From contig NC_063262.1 of assembly GCF_019578655.1 (NCBI RefSeq), positions 1,805,582 through 1,869,581 of the forward strand: a stretch of DNA of 64,000 nt, given 5' to 3'. Origin of the DNA: Ricinus communis (lineage: Eukaryota > Streptophyta > Magnoliopsida > Malpighiales > Euphorbiaceae). The notes beneath the pieces are model-generated. The model made no database searches, was not told the origin of the DNA, and saw only the letters and a program-made list of their open reading frames with translations. The translations under genes and the position numbers were made by a program. Shown here piece by piece: positions 12,019-23,579 of this stretch. Every line of letters starts with the position of its first letter. The first letter of the stretch is position 1.

Positions 12019-13314
12019 TTACTCATCATCCTTGTCACGATCAAATAGCTTCCAAAGACCATCCTCCTGTTGAATCATCCCATTGTTTAGGCCACACCAC
12101 CAATTACCGGGCACCATGTATTTCTCCTTTAAAGCATCCAAATTCTTGTTCACCAATGAAATGTCTCGTTGACATTCTAAACGAAACGCAGACCTTTTCC
12201 CTTGTGTTCCGGCAATTGTGTGCAGATATGTCTCCAAGTTATGCCAAGATATGAACCCTCCTGTGGGCTTCAGGTACATAGATTTTCGGCTGTCGATTTC
12301 TAGATTTTCTCCAACCTCGCTATAACCTGCTATCAGTGGTGGAACTTTGGGTACCATATCAGGAGTATTTGTGATCCGTAGAATACGGAGATCCTCCAAG
12401 GAGTCGCAGACTTGCTTGAATCCCCGATTCCCTGTGCGTGGGCAGGCGAAGGCAAAGGCTGTAACAGGACAGCTCTTATTTGCTTGTTTGTCGGTTCTGT
12501 TGAACCCATTGGCTACAATATCAGCTGCACTAAGAGTTGCAAGTGCTGCACCCAGACTGTGCCCTACTACAGTCACGCTGATCTCCTCATTCTCAAATTT
12601 ATTCACCAGCTCCCTCAGTCCATCCAAGACCTGATAGTAGACGTAGAATCAGGTTTAGTTTATTTCAGTCGTTTGTTTATATGCAATTACGTATGTAAAA
12701 CATTCAGTTCTCGTTACCTGCTGCCTGGCACTAGTTTTGCTAGTTTGTGACTGAGGATTATCTGATGTATAAACTGAATGAAATCCTTGATGAACTTGAG
12801 CATCATTATGTCCTCCTAGAACATCAGAAGCAGACGTCAAAGGAAAATCAAAATCTTTGATCCATTCCAGAGGCTGGAGTGTTCCTCGCCATGCAACTGC
12901 TATATCCCTCCTGCCCAATTTCTCCTTCGCCTGATCGGTAGCTACTGCTATGTATCCGATCCAATTCGATTCTCCATTCGGCACAGCCCTTGATGTGGAT
13001 GCTGGACTCATAATGAAACTTTGTGGGACATCAACTTTGGAGGTTGCATATAAGTACTTGACAGGTTTATAAACAAATTGATTGTTCCGCATGCCTAGAC
13101 CAACCCGGGAAAACAAATTTTTCATTGAAAATCTATTGTCCCCTGCAAACTGTGAATACTTCTGCATAATGAAATTGTCATATGTAGCTTGAGCCAAATC
13201 ACCATAGTGGATGAGGTATTGACGGAGATCATTGTCTAGAGGCTCAAGGAGGCCCTGCCACTTTTGTTGCCCGCTAAGCTGCCTCCATCTTCTGGCTATG
13301 TTTCCTCCAGACAT
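12019..13314 (-). CDS. Phospholipase A1-IIgamma-like lipase, copy 1
   Basis: Class 3 (DAD1-like) acylhydrolase of the PLA1-II group, expected to remove sn-1 acyl chains from phospholipids in the cytosol (no transit peptide seen). Two exons, 13314-12718 and 12630-12019, join in phase to 402 residues, the usual family length. The true start is the ATG at 13314 (MSGGNIARRW), aligned with copy 2; the open frame extends 6 bases further only to a GTG. Visible: PLEWIKDFDFPLTSA, the nucleophile elbow VVGHSLGAALATLSA in exon 2, the aspartate in TNTPDMVPKVPP, and the histidine in WHNLETYLHTIAG, so the Ser-Asp-His triad is complete. Tandem paralogue of the gene at 17766-19048. A TATTTAAA element lies about 62 bases upstream of the ATG. 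Confidence 0.92.
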
Positions 13315-13375
13315 TTCCACAGGTAAACCTGTCTTTTGATGTTTTAAGCCGATTAATACTCATTATTACTATTAG

Positions 13376-13383
13376 TTTAAATA
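13376..13383 (-). promoter_or_regulatory. TATA-like box of lipase copy 1
   Basis: Minus-strand TATTTAAA about 62 bases before the ATG. The same octamer lies about 60 bases before the ATG of copy 2. Confidence 0.5.
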
Positions 13384-14561
13384 GAATCCATTAGAAATTG
13401 CACACTTCACAATTTTCTGCCTTCGTTGCTATCATGCATTTTAAGCCTCCCTCAATATCCGCGGCGGTTAGAGCTATATCATCAGACAAGGAAATTGCCA
13501 AAAGGAAAGGCTAGTTGAAGTAGTTTGGTTAGGCAGAGTTCTTGGAATTCGATTATGATATAGGCAGTGTGCTCATCATACGATGATCCAGTTCATGCAT
13601 TATTCGCGCCTTCATTTCTGCAACATGCTAAACTGAGTCTGAAATTTATAACCATCTACTTAAATATAATTGCTGCATATGATATGGTGAGAAAGCAGCA
13701 ACATTATCATCAGCAAACTACCAAGCGTTATTATGAAGTCAACACACTAATGTCCTAATGTCCTTGTTTAATCACACCCTCAAAAAAAAAGACAAAAATA
13801 AATGGTGTTGTATTGTTCTGGTTCTGCTACAAGTAAAATTAAACTGTTTGTATCTAGATATCCTCTTGTTTCTCACATACAATAATTTAGTTCAGAACCA
13901 TGTGAAGGCATGAGATGTCAGACCAGGCCTATTTAAGATAAGGTTAGGCATCTTGGGGGGTTTTGGGCCAGTTAAGGTTACGAAGTTATACAGGGATTTC
14001 GTCCTGGATCCAGACACTCTCAGCATCTAAAGAAAGCCGATACAATGGAAGATTACGAGTAAAAATTACAACTACGACTAATGGCTAAAAGTTCCACAAC
14101 TTGAACATAACTAGCAAGCATGTGGGTATCAGCTATTAGAAGGCCAAACTCTGACCATGTCATAACTCCAGCAGCATCACACACACTTCACAAGGACACC
14201 AGTTATATCGTAATCAAAGGCAAGTCTTAAACCTTTATGAACCACACAGGTCACCAGGAGCCCTTCCATTTCAGCCAAAGCACAGTAATCACCTGAACAA
14301 GATGGAGCTGCCATAAATATACTGCAATAATCGTGGATAGAACTCTTCTATTGTGCATATTTTAATTTTAAATATATAATAAAATTTCTCTACAACGATA
14401 CTCTATATAGAAATAACATCTATATAATAATTAAAAATTTCAGTTTCAAATTGGACCGGTTGTAAATAGATATAAATTTTATACTATAATTACATGAGTT
14501 TTAGAATTTTAATTTAATTAATAAATTTTTTTTCTTTTTTGCACCTTCAGAAAAATAAAGC

Positions 14562-14564
<3 letters not shown>

Positions 14565-14612
<48 letters not shown>
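14565..14612. repeat. (TA)n microsatellite
   Basis: About 24 uninterrupted TA units in AT-rich intergenic DNA. Peptides read from it are artefacts. Confidence 0.95.
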
Positions 14613-14618
<6 letters not shown>

Positions 14619-15346
14619 ATTTTTTAAATTTTATTTTAAACAAATTTTTCAACATAATAATATTTGTATTTATATTTTTTTAAAAATAAATATTATGATA
14701 TATTTTGTCTTACAGTATTGATTTCCATTTTTTTATATAATATGATAAGATATTAATATATCTCATATCTAATTGCTATCATTTCACCAACAATATTCAC
14801 TATTAAGTCAAAGAAAAATCTTAATACTCAAAGCTTTAATAAATTATAATCTCTTTATAATCATAAATTTTATTTGATTCCAAATGTACAACTATATAAA
14901 AAAAAATTCTATATTATTAATAAAAAAAATCGAAACTACATTTTTTTTATTTAAGAACTTATATATAATTTGAAGAGTAATAAATGAATACATACAATAG
15001 AAATATAATTTAATTAAGGGAATAATCAAATTCAATATTTTACGTTCCTTCCTATAAAACGATTTTAATATTTATAGTATATTTTATAAAAATAACTTAT
15101 AAAAAATAGTGGATTAAATCAAAAATTAAAAAGTAATTTTTCTTAACAACAATTTCAAACAAATTTTAGTGCATGCACGCATTCTAGGACAACCTTTGCC
15201 CCACTGGTTTTTGCTTAGGAAACAAAGAGACAAAAGTCTTAGTTTCTAATTTTCTCCTGTTTACAGTCATCCATTTTGTGTAAGTGTAATTCTGCCATGT
15301 TTAGTGATATTGTAACTCCTAAACGTCCAATTGATTGTGCTAAGCT

Positions 15347-16227
15347 ATGTGCATAGCTGCGTTCGTTTGGCAAGCTCAACCTCTCTAGCCTCTGCTTCTC
15401 TTGCATAATAGAGATGAATATCACAACAGGCAAGTTCTGTAATTTATGAGATTTATGCCTCGTTTCAACTTTTCCTGTGATGTGCTGGCGCGGGTGTAGT
15501 AACTAACTGGCTGTGTGTGTGTGTGTATATACACATTTGTGTAGGCCAACAGAACCAGTGGCATGGTGGAATGGCTGTGATGTACTGGGTGGAAGAGATG
15601 CTGTAGCAGGGGGAACATGGTTGGGATGTTCAAGGGCAGGCAGAGTTGCTTTCCTCACAAATGTTTTGGAGCTTCATGCTCTACCTGAGGCAAAGAGCAG
15701 AGGGAACTTCCAGTCCTTTTCTTGGAGGTGACAAATTAAACAGGAATAGATGTATTTTGCCTCACAAATTGTCTACTGTTATGAATAGAAAATCGAAATT
15801 TTTCTTTTTCTGCATCATACAGAGCGCAAAAAGTCCGAAGCAATTTGCAGAAATGCTGTTGAAAGAGGCTCATCAGTACAATGGGTTTAACCTATATTGG
15901 CCGACATATCATCAAAAAGCATGGTCTATATCTCCAACAGGCCAAAAGGAGAACCTGTTGTCCTTCAAGGGGTTTCTCTTGGCATTCATGTTCTCTCAAA
16001 TGCAAAGCTTGACTCCTCCGGGCCTAAGGTTAGACTTAATTTCTTTTCTGAATTTTGGTAAACAACTTCAATTATAAAACATTCAATTGATCTATTTAGA
16101 TGCAGCGCTTGAAACTGAGATTCAAGGAGCAGCTTGATAATTATGGTGAAGAAGAGATGCTGAAATACTAATGAGAGACACAGTTCGAGCTGAGAAAAGC
16201 AGGTTGCCTGGGAAGATCATAAAGTGA
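15347..16227 (+). pseudogene. TANGO2/NRDE-family pseudogene
   Basis: Remains of a TANGO2-like (NRDE domain) gene. Exon 1 (15347 to about 15428) starts MCIAAFVWQAQPL, hits an in-frame TAG at 15386-15388 where the family has a residue before P, then resumes with LLLHNRDEYHN, the family's NRDE motif. Its donor is GC rather than GT. Exon 2 (about 15545-15729) reads PTEPVAWWNGCDVLGGRDAV and AGGTWLGC; a one-base deletion near its end shifts the frame. Exon 3 (15823-16028) reads KSPKQFAEMLLKEAHQYNGF, then slips one base so that ILADISSKSMVYISNRPKGE continues in another frame. Exon 4 (16106-16227) has FKEQLDNYGEEEML, a lesion and stop, then MRDTVRAEKSRLPG. Introns are kept, so it decayed in place or came from a DNA-level duplication. 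At least four disabling changes are visible. Confidence 0.88.
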
Positions 16228-17765
16228 ATTATAATCATGGGAAATTACGAAAGAACCATACATGTCTATGTAGTCTGACTGTCTCTCAATCTAAAGTGTC
16301 TGATTTCTTTTCTTAACACATAGTTTTGCCCATTAACAATTAAGTATATTACCACTAAGTTTTATTGTTATAGTGTCAACATGGCGTGGACTCGGATAAT
16401 ATAAGTTATTATTATTAATATGATATATTTTCTTTTTTATTTTATAAGCTCCACATCCGTAAATTAATGATATAACGATAATAACTGACTAAACCATATT
16501 AATTTGTCAAGAAAAAAATTATATCTTGTAATTAAAAAGAAAATTATTAAACAGATGCATGTTTTCTTTACCTTTCCCAAGCAAAATCTATATCAGCATA
16601 AACATGTGCTTGTACGTATGTGCAGTATCAGGTTGAAAACAAATCATCCGTTACCAAAATCACAATATTCCTTCTAGAGAATTTGCGGTAGACCGGAGAG
16701 TGAAACTTTATAACATTCAGGAGAAGAGAGCCACTGAAGATTAGAGAAAGTAGAACCGAAAACAGAAAGAATTCGGAAAAGAACAACTGTTCCCATGAGA
16801 AAGAAAAAGGTGTCATTGGCCTTGATTATAGGACAAAAGGAAAGACTTGTTCATTTGAAGTCTGATGCGAGCTTTCACTGCAGCAGTGCAATCCTGATGG
16901 CTAAAAATTTAAATCATCTGTTCTCCAAGCTCATCTAATAACCGTCCAGTAAGCATGAATTGATCCGGATTCTTTCCAAGCTCAACTCTGGGTGCACACT
17001 AGGGTCTAACATTCTTTTATCATGCCCAGACATCTGCGACAAGCTTCCAAGCAAGCTTCAAGTTTCAGCCTTTAATGAAATCTCGCATCATTGCTTCAGT
17101 AACATTCTTTCCAAGCTTAGCTTTGCTTAATCAGGTTGTAACAATATGTCGAGCAAATTAATATTAACACTTTGTGTCATTTTCACTCGAAGAATCGTAA
17201 TTCCGTCAAATGACTAGATTATTTCTAGAAAAGATTGTTAGCTAGACATATTTGTTTGGTCAACAGTTGAATTTCTCTTCTCGGATCATATCCTCACCTC
17301 TAACCTTTTATCAAACAGAAGAATGATCTGATAATTAGAAAAGAAAAGGAGAAAGAAAGATTTACAGCATGAATAAGATTAACTAAAATTAGCAAAAATA
17401 AAAGAATTAAGATTCTCAACAATCCAAAGAGAGCAAAAGGATTATCTTTTGAAATGGAAAAGTAGTAATCCTTTACACTACAGAAAATAAAGAAAAGAGA
17501 TCTAAAATTTGATTCAAGCTATATACAGACAGTATCAGCACAGGATTAGCAACTTAATCCAAAATTATTTCACAGAAAGTTATATAAACACTGTACCCCA
17601 GCATCAATTTTATTACAATATATAAGAAAATATTAACACCACATTGTCTTTCTCATAGTTATTAATCAGTAACCAAACATGCATGATTCGTAAGATTCTT
17701 TTAAAAAAGAAAAATCCAATTTTTAGATATCTAAGGTGGTGCTCCTTTTTAGCATAGTAGGCATC
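16228..17765. other. Intergenic between TANGO2 pseudogene and lipase copy 2
   Basis: Mostly AT-rich. About 16.86-17.14 kb is more balanced in composition and has a short coding-like minus-strand stretch that I could not assign (see findings). From 17.3 kb on it is the 3' flank of the lipase gene. Confidence 0.5.
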
Positions 17766-19048
17766 TTAAGCATCATCTTCATGATCATCTAGCTTCCAAG
17801 AGCCATCCTCCTGTTGAACCATCCCTTTGTGTTTCTCTTGCCACCAAGCGCTGGGCACCAAATATATATCCTTCAAACTATTCAATTTCTTATTCACTAA
17901 TGCAATATCTCTGTTCACTTCTAAATGAAAATCGGGTTTTCCCCCTTGTGTTCCTGCAATACAATGCATATATGCCTCCAAATTATGCCAAGTTATGAAT
18001 GCTCCTGTAGGCTTCAGGTACGTAGATTTTCGGCTGTCGAGTTCTAGATTTTGTCCAACGTCTCTATAACCTATCGCTAATGGTGGAACTTTGGGTATTA
18101 TATCAGGAGTATTTGTCACCCGGAGGATACGAAGATCACTGAAGGAATCGGAGACTTCTCTAAATGCTCGATCCCCCGTGCGTGGGCAGGCGAAGACAAA
18201 GGCTGTGACAGGACAGGCCTTGCTGGCTTGATCATCGCTCCTGTTCAACCCATTGGCTACAATATCAACTGCGCTAAGAGTTGCAAGTGCTGCACCTAAA
18301 CTGTGCCCTGTTACAGTCACGCTGATGTCCTCATTCTCATACTTATCCACCAGCTCCTTCAGTGTCTCGAAAATCTGACAGTAGACATAGAATTAGGTTT
18401 AGTTTATTTCAGATGTTTGTTTATATGTAATTTTGAGTATGGGTATTCAGCTACCGTTACCTGCTCCCTGACACTAGTTTTGTTAAACTGTGACTGGGGA
18501 TTGTCCGATGTATAAATTGAAAGAAATCCTTGATGAACTTGAGCATCTTTTTCTACTCCGACAATATCAGAAGCAGACGTCAGTGGAAAATCAAAATCTT
18601 TAATCCATTCAAGAGGCTGGATTGTTCCTCTCCATGCAATTGTTATATCCCTCCTGCCTAAAGCCTGCTTTCCCTGATCGGTGGCTACTGCTATGTATCC
18701 AATCCAATTCGATTCCCTATTCCAGGCATCCCTTGATAATGGCTTTAAAATAAAACTTTCTGGGACGTCAATTTTGGAGGTAGCATACAAGTACTTGACA
18801 GGTTGGTAAACAAATGGATTGTTCAAGACTAGACCGACCTCAGAAAACAGATTTTTCATTGAATATCGACTGTCCCCTGCATACTTCGACACTTTTTCCA
18901 TAATGAAAGTGTCATAGGTAGCTTGAGCCATCTCACCATAGTGGATGAGGTACCGACGGAGGTCAAGGTCTAGAGGGTCAAGGAGGCCCTCCCACTTTTG
19001 TTGCCCGCTCAGCAGCTTCCATCTTTTAGCAATGTCTTCTACAGACAT
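17766..19048 (-). CDS. Phospholipase A1-IIgamma-like lipase, copy 2
   Basis: Tandem paralogue of the lipase at 12019-13314, with the same two-exon structure. Exons 19048-18461 and 18374-17766 join in phase to 398 residues. It starts MSVEDIAKRWKLLSGQQKW. The catalytic elbow is VTGHSLGAALATLSA, the aspartate lies in TNTPDIIPKVPP and the histidine in WHNLEAYMHCIAG, so the triad is intact. The intron falls at the same place as in copy 1, just before the (V/I)-x-x-LKEL or LREL helix leading to the elbow. The copies differ by scattered substitutions and a few residues of indel in the region after the YLYATSKIDVPESFI segment. Both look functional; specialisation in timing or tissue is possible but unproven. 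Confidence 0.92.
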
Positions 19049-19716
19049 CTCTCCTCAGGCAAAACCTGTCTTCGATGTTTAGGTTAGTTAACGCTCATTA
19101 TTGGCAGTTTAAATAGAATTAGTGCTGCCCACTTCAAGGATTTCTGCCTTCATTGCCATCATGCATTTTAAGCCTCCCTAATATCCGTCGCAGTTGGTGC
19201 TAATATCAGACAAGGCAATTGCCAAAAGGAAGAGCCAATTGAAGTAGAGCGCAGGTGGGCAACCATCGAACTCGATTCTGACATATCATATATGATGTTT
19301 GAAGTCCTACTTTCTCCACTCACCTCCATTTCTGCATTCGTTCCAAAAGTTCTGCAACCTGCTCAACCTGCTCAACCAACTCAACTGTCATTACCGCACA
19401 TGGCGACAAAACAGCCGAAATCGCAAGTATTAATCACTAAGCATGCTTATGAACTGAACAAACTAATGTCCTAATTTATTATCAACCGAGTAAATACCAA
19501 GCAACATAATGTCTGTATGGTAAGAAAACAACAACATTATCAACAACCGAGTATAGTTGGCATGTATTATTATGAACTGAATATAGAACTGTTGAGATTT
19601 ATTTTACACTCCAAACAACTAGCAAAACAAGGCCATCTACCCACGTCGAGCTCAATAGACAAAGCCAAGACATAACCAAAATCTTCATGAAAATAAAATC
19701 TCAACCACACTAGTTC
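19049..19716. other. Lipase copy 2 upstream region and LEA 3' flank
   Basis: 19.05-19.58 kb is recognisably duplicated from the upstream of lipase copy 1, including the TATTTAAA element (19108-19115, minus) and the segment GCATTTTAAGCCTCCCT. No gene. Confidence 0.6.
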
Positions 19717-22024
19717 TCATCCTCTGCTTTCATCATGTTCTTGCTCGCTTGATTCATAACTAGCGCTCTCAAATCCTCTAGGTTGGTCCTGTCCCAAAAC
19801 AAGCTCTTTGGTTGTCTGAGCAATCTCGGCTATAGTTTCGCCAATGGCACCGAGCAAGCTGCTGCCTCCCTTTTGTTGCTGCTGCTGCTGCTGCTGCTGC
19901 TCTTCTTCTCCTTCTGAGATTTCTGGGAAAACTTTTTCGGCGAAGCTTTCAGTTGAGGATTTTGTTGATGTTCCCTTGCCTTTCGCTTCTCCTCCTGTTG
20001 CATGAATCTGTGATTCTTCTTTGAAATCTCCACCCTGGAAACTCTTCTCATTATCCTCAATTAGGCAACATAAATGTAATGCCCATTTTAATACAGAAAA
20101 ATAAAACATTGCAATAGGAATTATGGCATCAACTCCCGTCTGGCTCTCTTACCCTTAAGCGAGCACACGAGGCGCAATTATTGGTAAAGTTTTTGGCTCT
20201 CAAGAAAAGGATCAATACTTCATTAATTAACATAAACAAACATATTGAAGTCAAAAAGTTGCAAAAGGCTAATATTGCAACATATAAGAAGTCCTTATTT
20301 TACATGTTCAACTTGAAAAGACAAAAAGCAAGTTCAAGAATGCAGTTATATAAACTTAGAATTTCATTGGAAGTTTGCCATTGATAGGTGAAGCTATCAA
20401 TTTCTCCATCATTCTCTAGCATCATCAATGTTCCTTGTAGATTGGAGAACCTGCATGATGCTAGCATGTAGTTAATTATAAAACTTAAGCGCTTTTCAGG
20501 CCCCTCAAATTTCTGGTCAGTTGTAATCCCAACTCATTAAACAAATATAAATATATACCAGATCGGAATAACAAACTAAGATAGTAATTGGATGCACATT
20601 ACATGTTGCTGACTTCACATATTCGAATTTTATATCATTGAAACTATCACCATAAGATTAACTTGGTATTGACTCCAAGACCGTAATGAGATGTGCAAAA
20701 TGATTGAGACCAGAACATTATGTTCCTATCACAATGGAAACTGTGAAAACCAAGAAAAGAAATGTTCACAGAACTCCTCTTCAAGAAACCAAAAAGAAAA
20801 AAAAAAGAAAGAAAAGGGAATGAAGGTACTAAAAGATTCAAATTTGATGACATATTTTCTAGTAAGATGTACCTCTTTCTCTGCAGCTTTCCTGGCTTCA
20901 AGTTCTCTCTCAGCCTCCTCTTTCTTCCTAGCAGTATAGTCCTTCATGCTCTCACCGGTGGACGCAGCAACCTGCTTAGCAGCACTGAAAGGCTTGACTG
21001 CAACCGCTGCAGCTTTCTCCGTCACTGCTCCAACAGCTCCTGCTGCCGCCTTTGTCCCCTCCACTGCCTTCTCCGTGGTATAATGCACTGCTGTCCAACC
21101 AGCCACTGCAGCCTTGTCCTTCACGTCGGCAGCCACTTCCCCAGCATAATGAGCTGCCTCCTTAGTTTTCTCCATCGTCACATCTTTAGCCGTGGCCGCA
21201 TAATCTTTGGCAGTCTTGCTTGCACCCACCACTTTCTCCTTTGTTTGTTGACCCATTTCCGCCGCAGTATCTTTAGCCTCTTTTCCTTTCTCTGCAGCAT
21301 ACTGTGAAGTTTTTTGAGCTCCTTCAAGAACTGTATCTTTTGTCTTTGCTCCTCCCTCTGCAACAAGTTGGGTTGTCCTCTGAGCACCTTCAAGAACAGT
21401 GTCTTTTGCTTTTGCACCTTTTTCTTTAACCGTATCTGTAGTCTGTGCTGCCTTCTCTTCTATATTTTGAGCACCTTCTTTTGATTGTGCACCTTTCTCT
21501 TTAGCATACTCAGCTGCAACACTTAAACCTTGATTTGCCTTTTCTTTAGCCTTCTCATATCTCTCTTGTGCAGCCTTAATAGCCTCCATGGAATTTTGCT
21601 GTGCTGTTTGTCTAAGCTTTGATATTTCTTCCAAAGAAGGTTGCTCTTTGTTTTCCTTTTTCTCTTCTTTGCCTTCCTTATTAGACCCTTTCTCTCCTTC
21701 ACCACTCGCTTCAAATTTTCCAACAGTATAATTCCTTCCTTGTTCTTGATCACTAGGAGCATCCTCTTTGCTTTTGACTTTATCAGCAAGAGACTCAAAT
21801 TGAGCACCCGTCCCATTCCCTTCTCCTGCTTTCTCAGGCCTGTCAGCTTCACCAACCGCGTTTGTACTAGCAGTAGTACTCCCCTCACTCCCTTGAGTAG
21901 TTTCTGTTGGTTTCTCAGTCACCAAAGACTCGAAATGAAGAGTCATTTTAGGAACTCTATCTTTCTCTAAATGAACCTTTCTCTCACTGGTTGTGTTCTC
22001 TCTTCTTGATTGCTCAGATGCCAT
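19717..22024 (-). CDS. Seed LEA protein, SBP65/DC8-like (group 3 type)
   Basis: Late embryogenesis abundant protein related to pea SBP65 and carrot DC8, hydrophilic proteins of maturing seeds thought to protect cells in drying. Exons 22024-20873 and 20034-19717 join in phase 0 to 489 residues. The start MASEQSRRENTTSERKVH is chosen because it fits the family; in-frame codons further upstream lie in the leader. Residues ~100-106 read TVGKFEA, with lysine at position 103; in pea SBP65 the biotin is on Lys103, so this may be a biotinylated protein. Residues ~150-375 are imperfect 11-mer amphipathic repeats (such as GAKAKDTVLEGAQ, EKGKEAKDTAAEM). Exon 2 has a Gln9 tract coded by (CAG)n and ends SSEQEHDESRG. 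Upstream ABRE and RY motifs fit abscisic-acid-driven seed expression. Confidence 0.92.
19874..19903 (-). repeat. (CAG)n repeat coding polyglutamine in the LEA protein
   Basis: On the + strand a run of TGC/CTG units, coding for nine glutamines after an acidic EGEEE stretch in exon 2. Likely length-polymorphic. Confidence 0.9.
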
Positions 22025-22193
22025 TTTTCTTCTTCTCTCTAGGGTATTTTCTGGATTTCTCGAAGTGGATTTTTCTTTTTCCTTCTTCTTCTTCTCTGCT
22101 CTGACGGTGTTCCAAAGATTGTGTTTTAAGTACTCGCAGTGGAGATGAGACGGGTTTAAAGGAGGAGGCCAATGGCGGTTTGGGAAAGAAGTG

Positions 22194-22358
22194 AACGTGT
22201 ATGTGTGCATGAGCAAGAGCGGACATGTGTCGGATGCTCTTATGTACGTGGTATAGTTTTGGAACCAAAGAGATCTGAGTCAGCTATCAAACCTCATGGA
22301 ATGGGCTTGAGGACTTGTGTGATACCTCACGTGGAGATATAGAAATCAAGCCACGTGT
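22194..22358 (-). promoter_or_regulatory. ABRE/G-box and RY cluster upstream of the LEA gene
   Basis: Within about 335 bases upstream of the LEA ATG lie four ACGTG cores (about 22195-22199, TACGTGG at 22245-22251, CACGTGG at 22328-22334, CCACGTGT at 22351-22358) and an RY-type TGCATG (22206-22211). ACGT-core ABREs bind bZIP factors of the ABI5/ABF type and RY elements bind ABI3/FUS3-type B3 factors; together they are the usual signature of seed-maturation promoters. Confidence 0.7.
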
Positions 22359-23574
22359 TAATGAGAGCATGTAATGGATAAGATGCAAGAGTGATAACGT
22401 AATTGATGAAATAGAAGTCAGAATATTACTGAATTGGGCATTTGTGAGGATATGGATGAACAGCTGTGTGGATGAGTAAAATTAATAAATAATTTATACA
22501 TGTTTAATAATTTTAAATAATAAATTATTTAGTATTAAATATAAAATTTATTATATTATTTTTTATTTTTTTATGATTAATACAAATAAAATAAAATTGC
22601 GTTAAACTATTAGCTAAACACATATTTTAGCTATAAATTTTGCATAATTTTAGAATTTAAAAGTAAATTGCGGCTCCAAACTTAAGCTATGTGCATTCCT
22701 TCTATTACAAGTAAACAGTGTGGGTGTATATCGAATTAATTATTTAGTTCAAAATTAATTAAAATAAATAAAATAATAAATGATAATAATAATAATAGGG
22801 AAAAAATAGAAAATAATTTGTTAACAAATCGCGGCATATGTTAAGACCCTTTAAGAATCAGATGACAAGTCCTCATATGCCACCGTTACAGGGCCAAGTT
22901 CAGTTATAGCACAACCAACCACATTATCCTATGGCAACACGCTGCCAAAAGAAAAGGAAATGACACCGTGTACCATTTTTATATGTCACCTTTTGAAAGT
23001 TTATATTTGTATTACGTTTTTTCTTTTTTTCTTTTTATTTTTTTTTAACTATATTTGTATATTGTCAATAGCCTAAAATCGTATCTATTTTGATCTTGTC
23101 GTCCGAATTACTAAATTAGTAAATTTTATACTTTTATTTATTTATTTTAGAAATTTTATTATAAAAACATATATTTATTTTTTGTTTAATATAACAATAA
23201 TATAATAATAAATAATAATTTTTTAAATAAATATAATAATAATATTCTTTAATTTAATATAATTCATCATTACGATAACCAAATACTCTTTAAAAAATAT
23301 ATTTTATGTATAATATTACCATATTCTTGTTTATTATTACTAATTTAGTTTAAATATATTTATTTCTTGAATTTTATTATACATTTGATATAGATCTTTA
23401 ATTAATAGTATAGTCCAAAATTGAATAAAATAAATATTAAAAATATTAATTATTAGAGATATAAAAATAAATATATATTATTATATTAATCATAGTTTAA
23501 ATATTAAAATATATTTATAATATGCAATCAGTTTTAAATTTTTTTATTAAATATTATAAATCATTAATTTTAAG
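22359..23574. other. AT-rich intergenic DNA
   Basis: Runs of A/T-rich sequence with short AAT-type repeats (near 22780-22797). No coding signal, RNA gene or bounded element seen before the target site of the LTR at 23575. Confidence 0.6.
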
Positions 23575-23579
23575 ATATC
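23575..23579. repeat. Target-site duplication, left copy (ATATC)
   Basis: ATATC immediately before the TG start of the solo LTR; identical to 26525-26529. Confidence 0.85.

Larger units (their letters stand above)
13315..15346. other. Intergenic: upstream of lipase copy 1
   Basis: The first ~450 bases match the upstream of lipase copy 2. 13.9-14.35 kb has a less AT-rich stretch with weak coding flavour on the minus strand (see findings). 14.35-15.1 kb is AT-rich, with a (TA)n run at about 14565-14612. No gene recognised. Confidence 0.5.

Noticed and set aside
13312..13320. Start of lipase copy 1 at 13320
   Set aside because: That codon is GTG. The ATG two codons later (13314) matches the start of copy 2 and was used instead.
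14539..14721. Open frame over the (TA)n run
   Set aside because: Product is an Ile-Tyr repeat from the microsatellite.
20762..21307. 181-codon open frame on the + strand
   Set aside because: It is antisense to the LEA coding repeats; the repeated codon pattern of the real gene keeps the opposite strand open. The product is a Ser/Cys/Leu-rich string with no family look.
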